Assembly: GCA_040776805.1 (NCBI GenBank)
Contig: JAXGZS010000003.1
Span: 1 to 64,000, forward strand
DNA length: 64,000 bases
Reading direction: 5' to 3'
Source: UBA7702 sp040776805
GTDB lineage: Bacteria > Bacillota > Dehalobacteriia > UBA7702
Within the stretch, counting starts at the first letter, position 1; every line of letters begins with the position of its first letter. The notes beneath the pieces are model-generated. The model made no database searches and was not told where the DNA came from. It saw nothing but the letters and a program-made list of their open reading frames with translations. Positions 1 through 8,187 of the stretch are shown in pieces. The translations under genes were made by a program, and so were the position numbers.

Positions 1-1301
1 TTACGGCGCTGTTTCGGAAGTTTTTCATTGAAACCCAAGAATTGCCTTTCCCCATGGGACAGGCCGCCGCGGAAACCTTGATCCTCGGCGACAAGGGCGG
101 TAAAAAAGCGGGGATCCTCTTTGGCGCCATGGGTTTTTCCGCCCTTTGGGCTGTGCTGCGGGATTGGTTTTGTAAAATCCCGGCCTTTTTCACCGGGGGC
201 GTCACCATTCCCGGCGTAACCTTTGGCGTTTACATGTCGCCGATGCTGATGGCCATCGGCTATATCATCGGACCTCTATTCTTATTTGTCTGGTTTATCG
301 GCGCCCTCATCGGTGATATCGGCATTGTTTGGGGGGGTACCACGGCGGGTCTTTGGAGTTTGGCGACGGCGTCGGGGATCAAATCCAGTCTCGGCATCGG
401 CGTCATGGTTGGTACCGGCTTCGGCATCATCGTCAAAGGGGTTTTACCTAAGATCAAAACGGTATTTGGCTCCATGTTTTCCAAATCCCAGCGGGGCGAC
501 GCCATCGTTTCCCTGCGCTGGGCGCCCATCGTCATGGTGATTTTGGCTTTCGTTTTTACCAGCGTCCTCCATATGGGCGTTGTCTCCAGTATCCTTACCA
601 TCCTCGGCGTTTGGCTCACCACACTGATGTCCGCTCAAATTTTGGGGCAAACGGGGATCAATCCCATGGAAGTGTTTGGTGTTATCGTTCTTTTGGCCTG
701 TAAAGCGGCGACGGCCATCGGTCAGCTGGAAGCCTTTTTTGTCGCCGCCATCGTCGCTGTGGCCTGCGGTCTCGTCGGCGACGTGATGAACGATTTTAAA
801 GTCGGTCATATTGTCCACTCCGATCCCAAGGCGCAGTGGTTTGGGGAAGCCATCGGCGGCGTGATCGGCGCTGTCGTTTCCATCATCGTCTTATTCATTC
901 TCTTCAATGCCTACGGCGCTGACGCTTTCGGCGATCCTACGATATTCCCCGCGGCCCAGGCCGGTGTCGTCGCCAGCATGGTGGAAGGCATCGCCAACAT
1001 GCCCGCCTTTTTGATCGGGCTTTGCGCCGGCATCGTTTTCTATCTGTTGAAATTGCCGGTGATGACGTTGGGCCTTGGCATTTACTTGCCCTTCTATCTT
1101 TCCTTCACTGCGTTTTTGGGCGGTTTGCTGAAAGTGGTCGTTGATCTCATCCAAAAAAGGATTCATAAAAATAAACCGGAAACCGAAATCAAGAAGAACG
1201 GCGTTGGGTTGATCATCGCCTCCGGTCTGCTGGGGGGCGAAGCCATTGCCGGTGTCGTGATTGCCTTGATTATGGTCTGTCTCGGATTGGGAGCGATTTG
1301 A
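1..1301 (+). CDS. OPT-family oligopeptide transporter, C-terminal part (cut by window edge)
   Basis: The reading frame is open from base 3 to a TGA at 1299-1301, so the gene starts outside the window and about 432 residues remain. The hydrophobic protein has many membrane segments and short motifs typical of the oligopeptide transporter (OPT) superfamily: LPFPMGQAAAETL near the start, then PGVTFGVYMSP and GALIGDIGIVWGG. OPT proteins import peptides or metal chelates by proton symport. The stop overlaps the start of the P1-family peptidase gene by one base, which suggests a coupled uptake-plus-hydrolysis unit for peptides. Family assignment is firm from motifs; the substrate is unknown. Confidence 0.85.
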   Translation, partial: TALFRKFFIETQELPFPMGQAAAETLILGDKGGKKAGILFGAMGFSALWAVLRDWFCKIPAFFTGGVTIPGVTFGVYMSPMLMAIGYIIGPLFLFVWFIGALIGDIGIVWGGTTAGLWSLATASGIKSSLGIGVMVGTGFGIIVKGVLPKIKTVFGSMFSKSQRGDAIVSLRWAPIVMVILAFVFTSVLHMGVVSSILTILGVWLTTLMSAQILGQTGINPMEVFGVIVLLACKAATAIGQLEAFFVAAIVAVACGLVGDVMNDFKVGHIVHSDPKAQWFGEAIGGVIGAVVSIIVLFILFNAYGADAFGDPTIFPAAQAGVVASMVEGIANMPAFLIGLCAGIVFYLLKLPVMTLGLGIYLPFYLSFTAFLGGLLKVVVDLIQKRIHKNKPETEIKKNGVGLIIASGLLGGEAIAGVVIALIMVCLGLGAI

Positions 1302-2260
1302 TGTTAAAGGAAATTAAAATCAATGAAATACCCGGATTTCGCATCGGCAATGCCCAGGACCAGGCAGGGGGCAGCGGCTGTACCGCCATTGTTTGTCCTG
1401 AAGGCGCCGTGGCCGGCGTGGAAGTGCGCGGCGGCGCACCCGCCACCAGGGAAACGGACTTGTTGGATCCGGTGAACATGGTGGAAACAATTTTCTGTGT
1501 CATGCTCAGCGGCGGCTCCGCCTTTGGCCTGGCCGCGGCGGAGGGAGCCATGAGCTATCTGGAGGAACACGAGATCGGTTTTGATGTCGGTGTCGGTAAG
1601 GTGCCCATCGTGCCTTCAGCCTGTATTTTCGATCTTATCGTCGGCGACCCCAAATGCCGTCCCGATCATCAAATGGGCTACGACGCTTTGGTGGACGCGG
1701 AAAGAAACGATCCCGCCATGGGCAGCGTCGGGGCTGGTACCGGCGCTGTCGTCGGCAAGCTCTGGGGAGCGGAACGGGCCATGAAATCGGGTCTCGGCTT
1801 TTTTGCTCAACAAATCGGGGCATTGAAAGTCGGCGCGGTCGTTGCCGTAAACGCCTTTGGTAACGTCATCGATGTGGAAACCCACAAGCCTTTGGCCGGC
1901 CTCCTTGATGAAAACCGTTCCCGGGTGATCTCTACCACAGAGTCGCTAAAAATCTTTGCCGACAGGGGTTTTAATGCCTTTCAGGGCAACACGACCATCG
2001 GCTGCATCCTTACGAACGCCCTGCTCACCAAAGCTCAAGCCAAAAAGGTGGCGATGATGGCTCACAACGGTTATGTTCGCGCCATCCATCCCGTCCATAC
2101 CTCGGTGGACGGCGACGCGGTCTTCACCATGGCCAAGGGAGAGGTGGAGGCCCATATTGACGTTATCGGCGTCACCGCCGCGGAAGTCATGGCCAAAGCC
2201 ATCAACCGGGCGGTGAAAGTCGCTTCCGCCTACGGATTCAAAGGAAATCTTGATTTATGA
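1301..2260 (+). CDS. P1-family (S58/DmpA-like) peptidase
   Basis: A 319-residue protein resembling the DmpA/NylC-type N-terminal nucleophile hydrolases, which self-cleave and act as aminopeptidases or amidases. Seen: MLSGGSAFGLAAAEG near residue 65 and GNTTIG near residue 229, where an Asn-Thr bond (N230/T231) corresponds to the family's autocleavage site and nucleophile. ATG 1301 is preferred over TTG 1298 because GGGAG lies 7 bases upstream of it. The start overlaps the OPT transporter stop and its own stop overlaps the mutY start (ATGA), so the three are translationally coupled. A role in hydrolysing imported peptides is inferred from context. Confidence 0.85.
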   Translation: MLKEIKINEIPGFRIGNAQDQAGGSGCTAIVCPEGAVAGVEVRGGAPATRETDLLDPVNMVETIFCVMLSGGSAFGLAAAEGAMSYLEEHEIGFDVGVGKVPIVPSACIFDLIVGDPKCRPDHQMGYDALVDAERNDPAMGSVGAGTGAVVGKLWGAERAMKSGLGFFAQQIGALKVGAVVAVNAFGNVIDVETHKPLAGLLDENRSRVISTTESLKIFADRGFNAFQGNTTIGCILTNALLTKAQAKKVAMMAHNGYVRAIHPVHTSVDGDAVFTMAKGEVEAHIDVIGVTAAEVMAKAINRAVKVASAYGFKGNLDL

Positions 2261-3270
2261 GCGTTATTTCTAACATGGTAAATCCTCTTCTTGACTGGTA
2301 CGCAAGGGAACGCAGGGTATTGCCCTGGCGCACGGAGTCTACGCCGTATCATATTTGGATTTCCGAAATGATGCTGCAACAGACGCGAGTAGAAGCGGTG
2401 ATTGATTATTATCACCGCTTTTTGGCGCGTTTTCCCGATGTGGATGCTGTGGCGGCGGCGGAACTTGACGAGGTCCTCGCCCTATGGCAGGGTCTCGGTT
2501 ATTACCGCCGCTGCGAAATGCTTTACCGGACGGCAAACATCATTTCCGAACAATATCAGGGAAAAATTCCCGCTGATTTTGCAACCCTTCTGTCGTTGCC
2601 GGGGATCGGCCGCTATACGGCGGCGGCGATCATGTCCATCGGTTTTCAAAAACCCTATGCCGCTGTGGACGGCAATGTTCTTCGCGTGGTGATGCGTTTA
2701 GAAAACAGCGAAGAATGTATTGACGACGGCAGCGTGAAAAAGCGAGTGGAGGAAGCATTGCAAAAAGTGATGCCTAAGGACAAAACTTCCGCTTTCACCC
2801 AGGCGCTGATGGATCTTGGCGCCACGGTTTGCCTACCCAACGGAGCGCCCAAATGCGGCTCCTGCCCGTTGCAAGAGCTTTGTCAGGGGAAAGAGGGCGT
2901 TGACCGTATCCCGGTGCGCAAAGCGAAGAAAGAGCGCCGCGTTGAAAAGTGGACGGTTTTTCTGCTCTGCTGCAACGATCAGGTGGCCGTAAAAAAAAGA
3001 CCGGGAAAGGGTCTTTTGGCCAACATGTGGGAATTTCCCAATCGGGAGGGGCATTTCTCTTTGGCGGAGGTGGAAAACTCCTATCGCGGCAGCGTAACCC
3101 CGTTGCCCGAAGTGAGGCACATCTTTACCCATATCGAATGGGAGCTTTGCGGTTACCGGGTGGAGCTGGAGGAAAAACCAAAAGACGCTGCTTTGCAATG
3201 GATCAAAAAAGCGGAAATCGCGTCTTACGCAATTCCCGCGGCATTTTCCTATTTTAAAAAAGAATTGTAA
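2257..3270 (+). CDS. mutY: A/G-specific adenine DNA glycosylase MutY
   Basis: Removes adenine mispaired with 8-oxoguanine. All parts of the family are visible in 337 residues: helix-hairpin-helix LPGIGRYTAAA near 114, catalytic Glu46 in QQTRVEAV, catalytic Asp138 in AAVDGNVLR, four cysteines (192, 200, 203, 209) for the 4Fe-4S cluster, and a C-terminal NUDIX-like recognition domain with FTHIEW. The first cysteine spacing is seven residues rather than the E. coli six. Overlaps the peptidase stop by 4 bases. Confidence 0.95.
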   Translation: MSVISNMVNPLLDWYARERRVLPWRTESTPYHIWISEMMLQQTRVEAVIDYYHRFLARFPDVDAVAAAELDEVLALWQGLGYYRRCEMLYRTANIISEQYQGKIPADFATLLSLPGIGRYTAAAIMSIGFQKPYAAVDGNVLRVVMRLENSEECIDDGSVKKRVEEALQKVMPKDKTSAFTQALMDLGATVCLPNGAPKCGSCPLQELCQGKEGVDRIPVRKAKKERRVEKWTVFLLCCNDQVAVKKRPGKGLLANMWEFPNREGHFSLAEVENSYRGSVTPLPEVRHIFTHIEWELCGYRVELEEKPKDAALQWIKKAEIASYAIPAAFSYFKKEL

Positions 3271-3289
3271 GGCGATGGACAGCGGTAAA

Positions 3290-3814
3290 TCAAAGATCCG
3301 CGCCGTAATATTCTGAGACGGACAGCGTCATTGTTTTGCCGTCGGTGGCCAGATAAAAGAGGTAGTCTTGGTTTTCCCATTGGGCGTCGGCGCCGCCGTT
3401 GTCGTAAAGGGCGGCTGCGGAGGCTTCTCCCAACTGCTCAGAAATGCGGTTGGAGACGTCGTTCCAGGAGGTCGCGGCGGGAAAAATAAAATTTGCTTTG
3501 GTGATCAGATGATCGGCGCCAAAAAAGAAAATGACTTTCCCCGTATAGTTTAAAAGCGTTTTTTTGCAGGTGCGAGAGGTACCGCTTTTCGTCAGAACCG
3601 TTACGTCGGAGGAGGTGACGGCGTCAATGTCGCAATGGAGTATTGCGGCAAAATCCATCAATTCCCCGCCGGTGTATTCCCCGGCGACGGACAGCGCCTG
3701 CTGTTTCGTGTCGGGTAAGAAATGAGCCAAACCGGCGGCGACCACCGCGGTGGATAAGAAAAGGAGCAGGTAATTTTTGAAGGTACGCAACAAAAGGCCT
3801 TCTTTCTTCGACAT
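3290..3814 (-). CDS. Hypothetical secreted or membrane-anchored protein
   Basis: A 174-residue protein I do not recognise. It has a basic start (MSKKEGLLLRTFKNY) followed by a single hydrophobic segment at about residues 15-32, then a soluble extracytoplasmic-looking domain without obvious motifs; the segment has no lipobox, so it is probably an N-terminal anchor. An AAAGAGAG ribosome site lies upstream. It is convergent with mutY and divergent from rph; nothing in context gives a role. Confidence 0.6.
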   Translation of the reverse strand: MSKKEGLLLRTFKNYLLLFLSTAVVAAGLAHFLPDTKQQALSVAGEYTGGELMDFAAILHCDIDAVTSSDVTVLTKSGTSRTCKKTLLNYTGKVIFFFGADHLITKANFIFPAATSWNDVSNRISEQLGEASAAALYDNGGADAQWENQDYLFYLATDGKTMTLSVSEYYGADL

Positions 3815-3842
3815 ATGCTCTCTTTTCTTTTTATGATGACTC

Positions 3843-3851
3843 TGCTATAAT
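3843..3851 (+). promoter_or_regulatory. Extended -10 promoter for rph
   Basis: TGCTATAAT is a perfect extended -10 box, 27 bases before the rph start codon. No good -35 box is visible, as is common for extended -10 promoters. Unverified. Confidence 0.5.
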
Positions 3852-3877
3852 AATGCAAAAGAACAGGGGAGGATCAG

Positions 3878-4585
3878 ATGAACCAATATCGAAACGGGCG
3901 GCCCCTTGACCAGTTGCGGCCCATCACCATAGAAACGGGTTTTCAGAAATTCGCGGCGGCCTCCGTCCTTTGGCGTCAAGGCGATACCTGTGTTTTGAGC
4001 GCCATTAATATCGATGACGAGGTGCCGCCTTTTTTGGTGGATTCGGGCAAAGGCTGGCTGACGGCGGAATACGCTCTATTGCCGGCATCCACCGCAGGAA
4101 GAACGGCGCGGGAAGCGGTCAAAGGGAAACAGAGCGGCAGAACCATGGAAATTCAGCGTCTCATCGGCAGAAGTTTGCGCCACGCCGTGGATCTCCGGGC
4201 CATCGCGGGGAAAACGGTGAAGATCGATTGCGAGGTCCTGCAGGCCGATGGCGGCACCCGCACGGCGGCCATCTGTTCCGCCTGGTTTTGCCTGGCCTTG
4301 GCGGTGAAAGAGGGAAAGTTGCCGGCGAAGGCTTTAAAGGAAGAAGTGGCTGCCATCAGCGGGGGTATCGTCGGCGGCGAGGTCTCTCTCGATTTGCAGT
4401 ACAGTGAAGACAGCCGCGCCGATGTGGATATGAATATCGTGATGACCGGCCGGGGGCGTTTTGTGGAAATTCAGGGTACCGGGGAAAACAGCGACTTTTC
4501 GCCGGAGGAGCTGAACGCGCTATTGGCCTACGGTAAAAAAGGCATAGAAGAGATATTGGCCAAGGAACGGGAAATTCTAAAATAA
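3878..4585 (+). CDS. rph: Ribonuclease PH
   Basis: Phosphorolytic 3'-5' exoribonuclease that trims tRNA 3' ends. The 235 residues match the family length and carry its signatures: RPLDQLRP near the N-terminus, GWLTAEYALLP, the phosphate-binding GRTMEIQRLIGRSLR, and VLQADGGTRTA. GGGGAGG sits 5-6 bases before the ATG. It is followed after 29 bases by rdgB, the common rph-rdgB pairing in Bacillota. Confidence 0.95.
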   Translation: MNQYRNGRPLDQLRPITIETGFQKFAAASVLWRQGDTCVLSAINIDDEVPPFLVDSGKGWLTAEYALLPASTAGRTAREAVKGKQSGRTMEIQRLIGRSLRHAVDLRAIAGKTVKIDCEVLQADGGTRTAAICSAWFCLALAVKEGKLPAKALKEEVAAISGGIVGGEVSLDLQYSEDSRADVDMNIVMTGRGRFVEIQGTGENSDFSPEELNALLAYGKKGIEEILAKEREILK

Positions 4586-4614
4586 CATGTTAGCGATGAG
4601 GAGTATAAAATCGT

Positions 4615-5224
4615 ATGAAACTGTTTTTCGCCACGGCAAAATCAAAATAAAGTAAAGGAATTGGCCGCGCTGATCAGCGCCTATGATATCGACGTTGTTT
4701 CCGCGGCGGATTACCCCGATTTCATATCCCCGCCGGAAACGGGTGCGACGTTTCAGGAAAACGCCCAGATCAAAGCGGAATGCGCCAGTCAGTTTACGGG
4801 TCTGCCCTCTTTGGCCGATGACAGCGGTCTTGTCGTCGCCGCGTTAAAGGGCGCGCCGGGGGTTTATTCCGCGCGCTACGCCGGGGAAAATGCCACGGAT
4901 GAACAGAATAACGAAAAACTGCTGGCGGAAATGAAAGATATCCCGATGGAAGATCGAAAAGCCTATTTTTGTTCCGTGCTTTGTTTGGCGCTGCCCAAAG
5001 GGGAGACTGTTTTCAGTGAGGGCCGGGTTTACGGCCTGATTTTAAAGGAACGCCAGGGCGAAAACGGTTTCGGCTACGACCCTTTGTTCTACGTTGATGA
5101 AATGGAGAAAGGCATGGCCGAGCTGACCTTGGCGGAAAAAAATATGGTCAGCCACCGCGGTATCGCTTTTCGCGAGATGAAAGATCAGCTTTTGAGCCTT
5201 TTTTTAGCGACGGATAACGGTTGA
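4615..5224 (+). CDS. rdgB: XTP/dITP diphosphatase (RdgB/HAM1), N-terminus frameshifted
   Basis: House-cleaning NTP pyrophosphatase that hydrolyses dITP and XTP. Conserved blocks are intact in the downstream frame: FQENAQIKA, ADDSGL, PGVYSARYAG, NGFGYDPLF and SHRG. The expected start, ATG 4615 behind GATGAGGAG, gives MKLFFATAKSK and then a stop at 4648; the rest (NKVKEL...) continues in another frame. A net one-base insertion in the A-rich stretch at about 4638-4648 explains this. Starting at TTG 4661 would lose the N-terminal substrate loop. It may be a sequencing error, a real mutation or a recoding site; the first seems likeliest. Confidence 0.85.
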
Positions 5225-5249
5225 CTTGCAAAAAGGTTTGATGTATAAT
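5221..5249 (+). promoter_or_regulatory. Sigma-A-type promoter for tRNA-Gly
   Basis: TTGACT and TATAAT separated by exactly 17 bases, ending 11 bases before the tRNA. The -35 box overlaps the rdgB stop codon. Confidence 0.75.
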
Positions 5250-5260
5250 AATAACGCTTT

Positions 5261-5334
5261 GCGGGTGTAGCTCAATGGTAGAGCGCAAGCCTTCCAAGCT
5301 CGAAACGTGGGTTCGATTCCCATCACCCGCTCCA
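5261..5334 (+). tRNA. tRNA-Gly (anticodon TCC)
   Basis: A 74-base cloverleaf: acceptor GCGGGTG pairs with CACCCGC, discriminator T, encoded CCA, T-loop GGTTCGATTCC, and anticodon loop with TCC. The last 22 bases plus flank recur imperfectly at 10747-10768, suggesting use as an integration site. Confidence 0.95.
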
Positions 5335-5335
5335 A

Positions 5336-5376
5336 AGAAACCCCTTGGGGAACATTATGTTCTCCAAGGGGTTTCT
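5336..5376 (+). terminator. Long hairpin after tRNA-Gly
   Basis: AGAAACCCCTTGG (5336-5348) pairs perfectly with CCAAGGGGTTTCT (5364-5376), and the inner bases also pair (GAACA/TGTTC). No long T-run follows, so termination is likely but not certain. Confidence 0.6.
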
Positions 5377-5502
5377 GTATGTCCCCAAAATGGTACAAAG
5401 AAAGTGTTATGCTTCAGTTAAGCAGTTCAGTCATTTTAAGTGTCGTGATCGTGAAAGTGGGAGAGAATGATCCTGTCGCCAAAGGAAGGAGCGTGAAGAG
5501 TT

Positions 5503-6273
5503 ATGTCTGATCTGAATTCATATACCGTGATCCTTTTTCCGGACTTTGAGAAGCTGCAAAGGGAGATCGAAAAAATGCGCACAGAGCTTTCTCTGCTTGT
5601 GTTGGAACGTGACGAATTGCTTTATGTGGAATGTAAGAACATTGAAATGGCGTATATGCTCACCCTTGGCGGCTTGGAGTATAAGGCCTATGAAATACAA
5701 TGTGCCATTCTTCGCCTGAAACGAAAAATCGAGTTGATTCAGGCAAAAAAGAACAGGCAAGAAAAAATTGTACTTTCAAAAATCGAAGCCGCTCTTGATT
5801 TGGAATTCAAGGAATATCAGAAAAAACTGGATGAACAAATCAAAAAAATGAACGCCGCCATCGAGCGGGGAAAAGGAGAATATCTCTCCGAGGAAGAAAA
5901 CCGTGAACTGAAAAAATTATACCGCACTGTGGTCAAGGAGCTTCATCCCGATCTTCACCCGAATTTAAGCGATGCCATGGCGCAACTGTTTGAAAATGCC
6001 GTATCAGCCTATGAAAACGGTGATTTAAACGGTTTGCGCATCATCAGCGCGATGGTTGCGGAACCTGTTTTACCGGAAAAGAGTGAATTCGGCATGGCGG
6101 AACTGATAAAGGAAAAAGAGCGGTTATCTAAGTTGCTCCAAGGCATACGTGATAGAATTACTGAAATAAAGTCAGAGTATCCATACACGATGAAGCCTAT
6201 TATTGAAAATGAAAAAATGACTGCGACGATGGGTTGTCAAGTCAAGTGCGCCACTTCGTGTAGAAACACTTGA
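5503..6273 (+). CDS. J-domain-like coiled-coil protein, 3' end replaced by IS30 sequence
   Basis: The 256-codon frame is rich in charged heptad-like helices (residues 15-130) followed by a DnaJ-like segment ELKKLYRTVVKELHPDLHP near residue 145 that contains the HPD tripeptide needed to stimulate Hsp70. After about residue 242 the frame runs into the IS30 left end, so the last residues (GCQVKCATSCRNT) are encoded by the element and the native C-terminus is missing. AAGGAG lies about 11 bases before the ATG. Whether the truncated protein works is unknown. Confidence 0.6.
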   Translation: MSDLNSYTVILFPDFEKLQREIEKMRTELSLLVLERDELLYVECKNIEMAYMLTLGGLEYKAYEIQCAILRLKRKIELIQAKKNRQEKIVLSKIEAALDLEFKEYQKKLDEQIKKMNAAIERGKGEYLSEEENRELKKLYRTVVKELHPDLHPNLSDAMAQLFENAVSAYENGDLNGLRIISAMVAEPVLPEKSEFGMAELIKEKERLSKLLQGIRDRITEIKSEYPYTMKPIIENEKMTATMGCQVKCATSCRNT

Positions 6274-7294
6274 ATTGGCGATTTCCAACCGAGACATTTT
6301 CTCGGCCTTGAATTGATAAGCATTAAATTATTCGTTAGTTCCTTTTGGGAAACAAGAGCAAGGTCGGTCTTCTTGGGATAAAATTCGCGTAGCAAGCCAT
6401 TGGAGTTTTCGTTACTACCACGCTGCCAAGAAGAATAGGCCTCTGCAAAATATAATGTTAGACCCAATTGCGCCTGCACCTCTGCATAACAAGCAAACTC
6501 TTTTCCACGGTCAGTTGTACCAGTTTTGAAAGCGCCCGTCGGTAGTGCGTCATAAAGTTGTGTCATCGCCGCCTGCATGGAACCGGCTGTTCTGTCCGGC
6601 ATCTTAAATGCAGTATATAACCTGCTTTTACGTTCCACAAAGGTTGCAAAACAACCTTTACTTTTGCCACGGCTTGAAACCATACTGTCGAGCTCCCAGT
6701 GCCCAAAGGTTTCTCTCTTTTTTACATCAGAAGGACGCTCGGAAATTGGCACGCCCATCGAGAATTTCCCTCGTTTTTCGGATTTTCTCCGCTTTCCTTT
6801 ATGCCGCAAGTTATGCACAGTTACAGTAGGAAGAATGCCAGAATACAACCAGCGGTATATCGTTTTGAAGCTGACAATTCCGGCGGTTACGGTCTTTGCA
6901 ATTTGCTCCGGAGACCAAGTAGCCAACAGGCAAGATGTGATGCTTTCCAGCAACTTGGCGGTACTTTTCCCTTTTGGTTTTGCTTTCCTGCGACGCACTT
7001 CATAGAAATGTTGTGCCGCTTCACACTCATAGCGTTCAGCAAGGGTATTTCTACGCACTTCCCGATTGATACAAGAGTGGTGACGATGGAGCTTTTTGGC
7101 GATGCCTCGATGCGAATATCCTTCTGATAATAATTCTTGTATGCGTCCTCGCTCAAATGTGGTAAGATGGTGGTAGCTCATAATGTTGCCTCCGTTCGAA
7201 TGTTGTCTTGACAACTCCATTCTACACGAAAGTTTCATTATGGGCTATTCTTTTACCCTTTTAGGGTGGCGCACTTCATTTTACAATCCATCAT
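6226..7294 (-). mobile_element. IS30-family insertion sequence
   Basis: The terminal inverted repeats are visible: left TTGTCAAGTCAAGTGCGCCA starting at 6234, right (complement) TTGTAAAATGAAGTGCGCCA starting at 7286. With neighbouring bases the match extends to about 29 bases with 5 mismatches (6226 and 7294). One transposase gene fills the element. The two flanks belong to different broken genes, so no clean target duplication can be assigned. Confidence 0.85.
6237..7181 (-). CDS. IS30-family transposase
   Basis: A 314-residue DDE transposase. The start is set at ATG 7181, since GGAGG lies just upstream and MSYHHLTTFERGRIQELL is the usual IS30 N-terminus with its helix-turn-helix (SHRGIAKKL..HHSCINREV). 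The catalytic acidic residues lie in GHWELDSM, TTDRGKEF and SNENSNGLLREF. The 19 codons upstream of this start are probably not translated. The gene is intact. Confidence 0.93.
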   Translation of the reverse strand: MSYHHLTTFERGRIQELLSEGYSHRGIAKKLHRHHSCINREVRRNTLAERYECEAAQHFYEVRRRKAKPKGKSTAKLLESITSCLLATWSPEQIAKTVTAGIVSFKTIYRWLYSGILPTVTVHNLRHKGKRRKSEKRGKFSMGVPISERPSDVKKRETFGHWELDSMVSSRGKSKGCFATFVERKSRLYTAFKMPDRTAGSMQAAMTQLYDALPTGAFKTGTTDRGKEFACYAEVQAQLGLTLYFAEAYSSWQRGSNENSNGLLREFYPKKTDLALVSQKELTNNLMLINSRPRKCLGWKSPIQVFLHEVAHLT

Positions 7295-8159
7295 TGGATA
7301 AAACAAAAAGCACAGAGCTTACAAACGGCAAGGGCGGTCAAAATGCCGTATTCTTACCCATCGGCTCTGTACTTGACACCAAAGTATCACAAAAAGATGA
7401 AGGTGTCAAGGGGGCGGAGAAGAAAAAGAGGGGACATTCTGATCATGATATTCATTCTTCCGTGGGAGAGAGTTTTGCGCAGCAAATCGAGGACTATAAA
7501 GCCGGGAATCTTGGCAAATACGATACCTTGGTGGTGGGAGGTACCCCGAAAGTTCTTCAGCGCATCGGCTTTAATGCATTGCCAATGACCATCGATAAAA
7601 CTCATATTGATTATGCGCTGAAGGGTACGAAAGATGATAATCATCGTTTTGATGAAGTAGAATTGATGTCATTGCCGGAAAAGATAAGGATCCCGTTGCG
7701 GTGATCGCGTCCGAGACCCAGCGGGGGACAAGTGTTGTTGTGCTATTGGAATTTCAAAGCAAGGGAAAACCTGTTGTTGCCCCCATCGTGATCGACGGCT
7801 TTGGCCGGCAAAACAGCATACGTATTGACAGTAATGCCATAACGAGTTTGCACGGTAGGGATAATGCGATCACGAGATTATTGAATGACGCCATTCAAGC
7901 GGAGCAGGAAGGGAAAGTAGGGATTTTCTATATCAATAAAAAGAAAACCGCTGCATTACTCCAGAGGGCCGGGCTGCAATTGCCCGGGGGTCTGTTTCCT
8001 GACAGCGGTCTTATTCATAGTATACGCGAAGAAGGGAGTCCTGTCAATCCGATGTCTTTTATGGACTACTATCGCGACAATCATGACCATAATTATGCTA
8101 AAGGTATTGAAATCGACATCGAATCCGATGGCTGCGGACTTTGTCAACAAAAAGGATGA
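7287..8159 (+). pseudogene. Remnant of a MuF-C-terminal-type mobile-element protein
   Basis: Two frames encode consecutive pieces of one protein. The first ends at 7704 with SLPEKIRIPLR; read with one extra base near 7687 it becomes SLPEKIKDPVAVIASETQ and continues in the second frame to 8159. Features such as LVVGGTPKVLQRIGF, KGKPVVAPIVIDG, RIDSNAITSLHG and LIHSIREEGSP resemble the domain at the C-terminus of phage/ICE MuF and large polyvalent proteins. The 5' part is absent and the sequence begins at the IS30 right end. Family naming is from memory of these motifs. Confidence 0.65.
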
Positions 8160-8187
8160 TGTGTGGACTTATACAGGGATTTCATTT

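Noticed and set aside
4590..4600. AGCGATG shared by the rdgB leader and the ANTAR hairpin
   Set aside because: A 7-base word is expected several times by chance in 64 kb and here it is not in a hairpin.
5307..5510. 67-codon ORF beginning in tRNA-Gly
   Set aside because: Starts within the tRNA and crosses its terminator hairpin; no motif.
7183..7290. ATG 7183 as start of the MuF-type gene
   Set aside because: It lies inside the IS30 right end; the family similarity begins only after the element.
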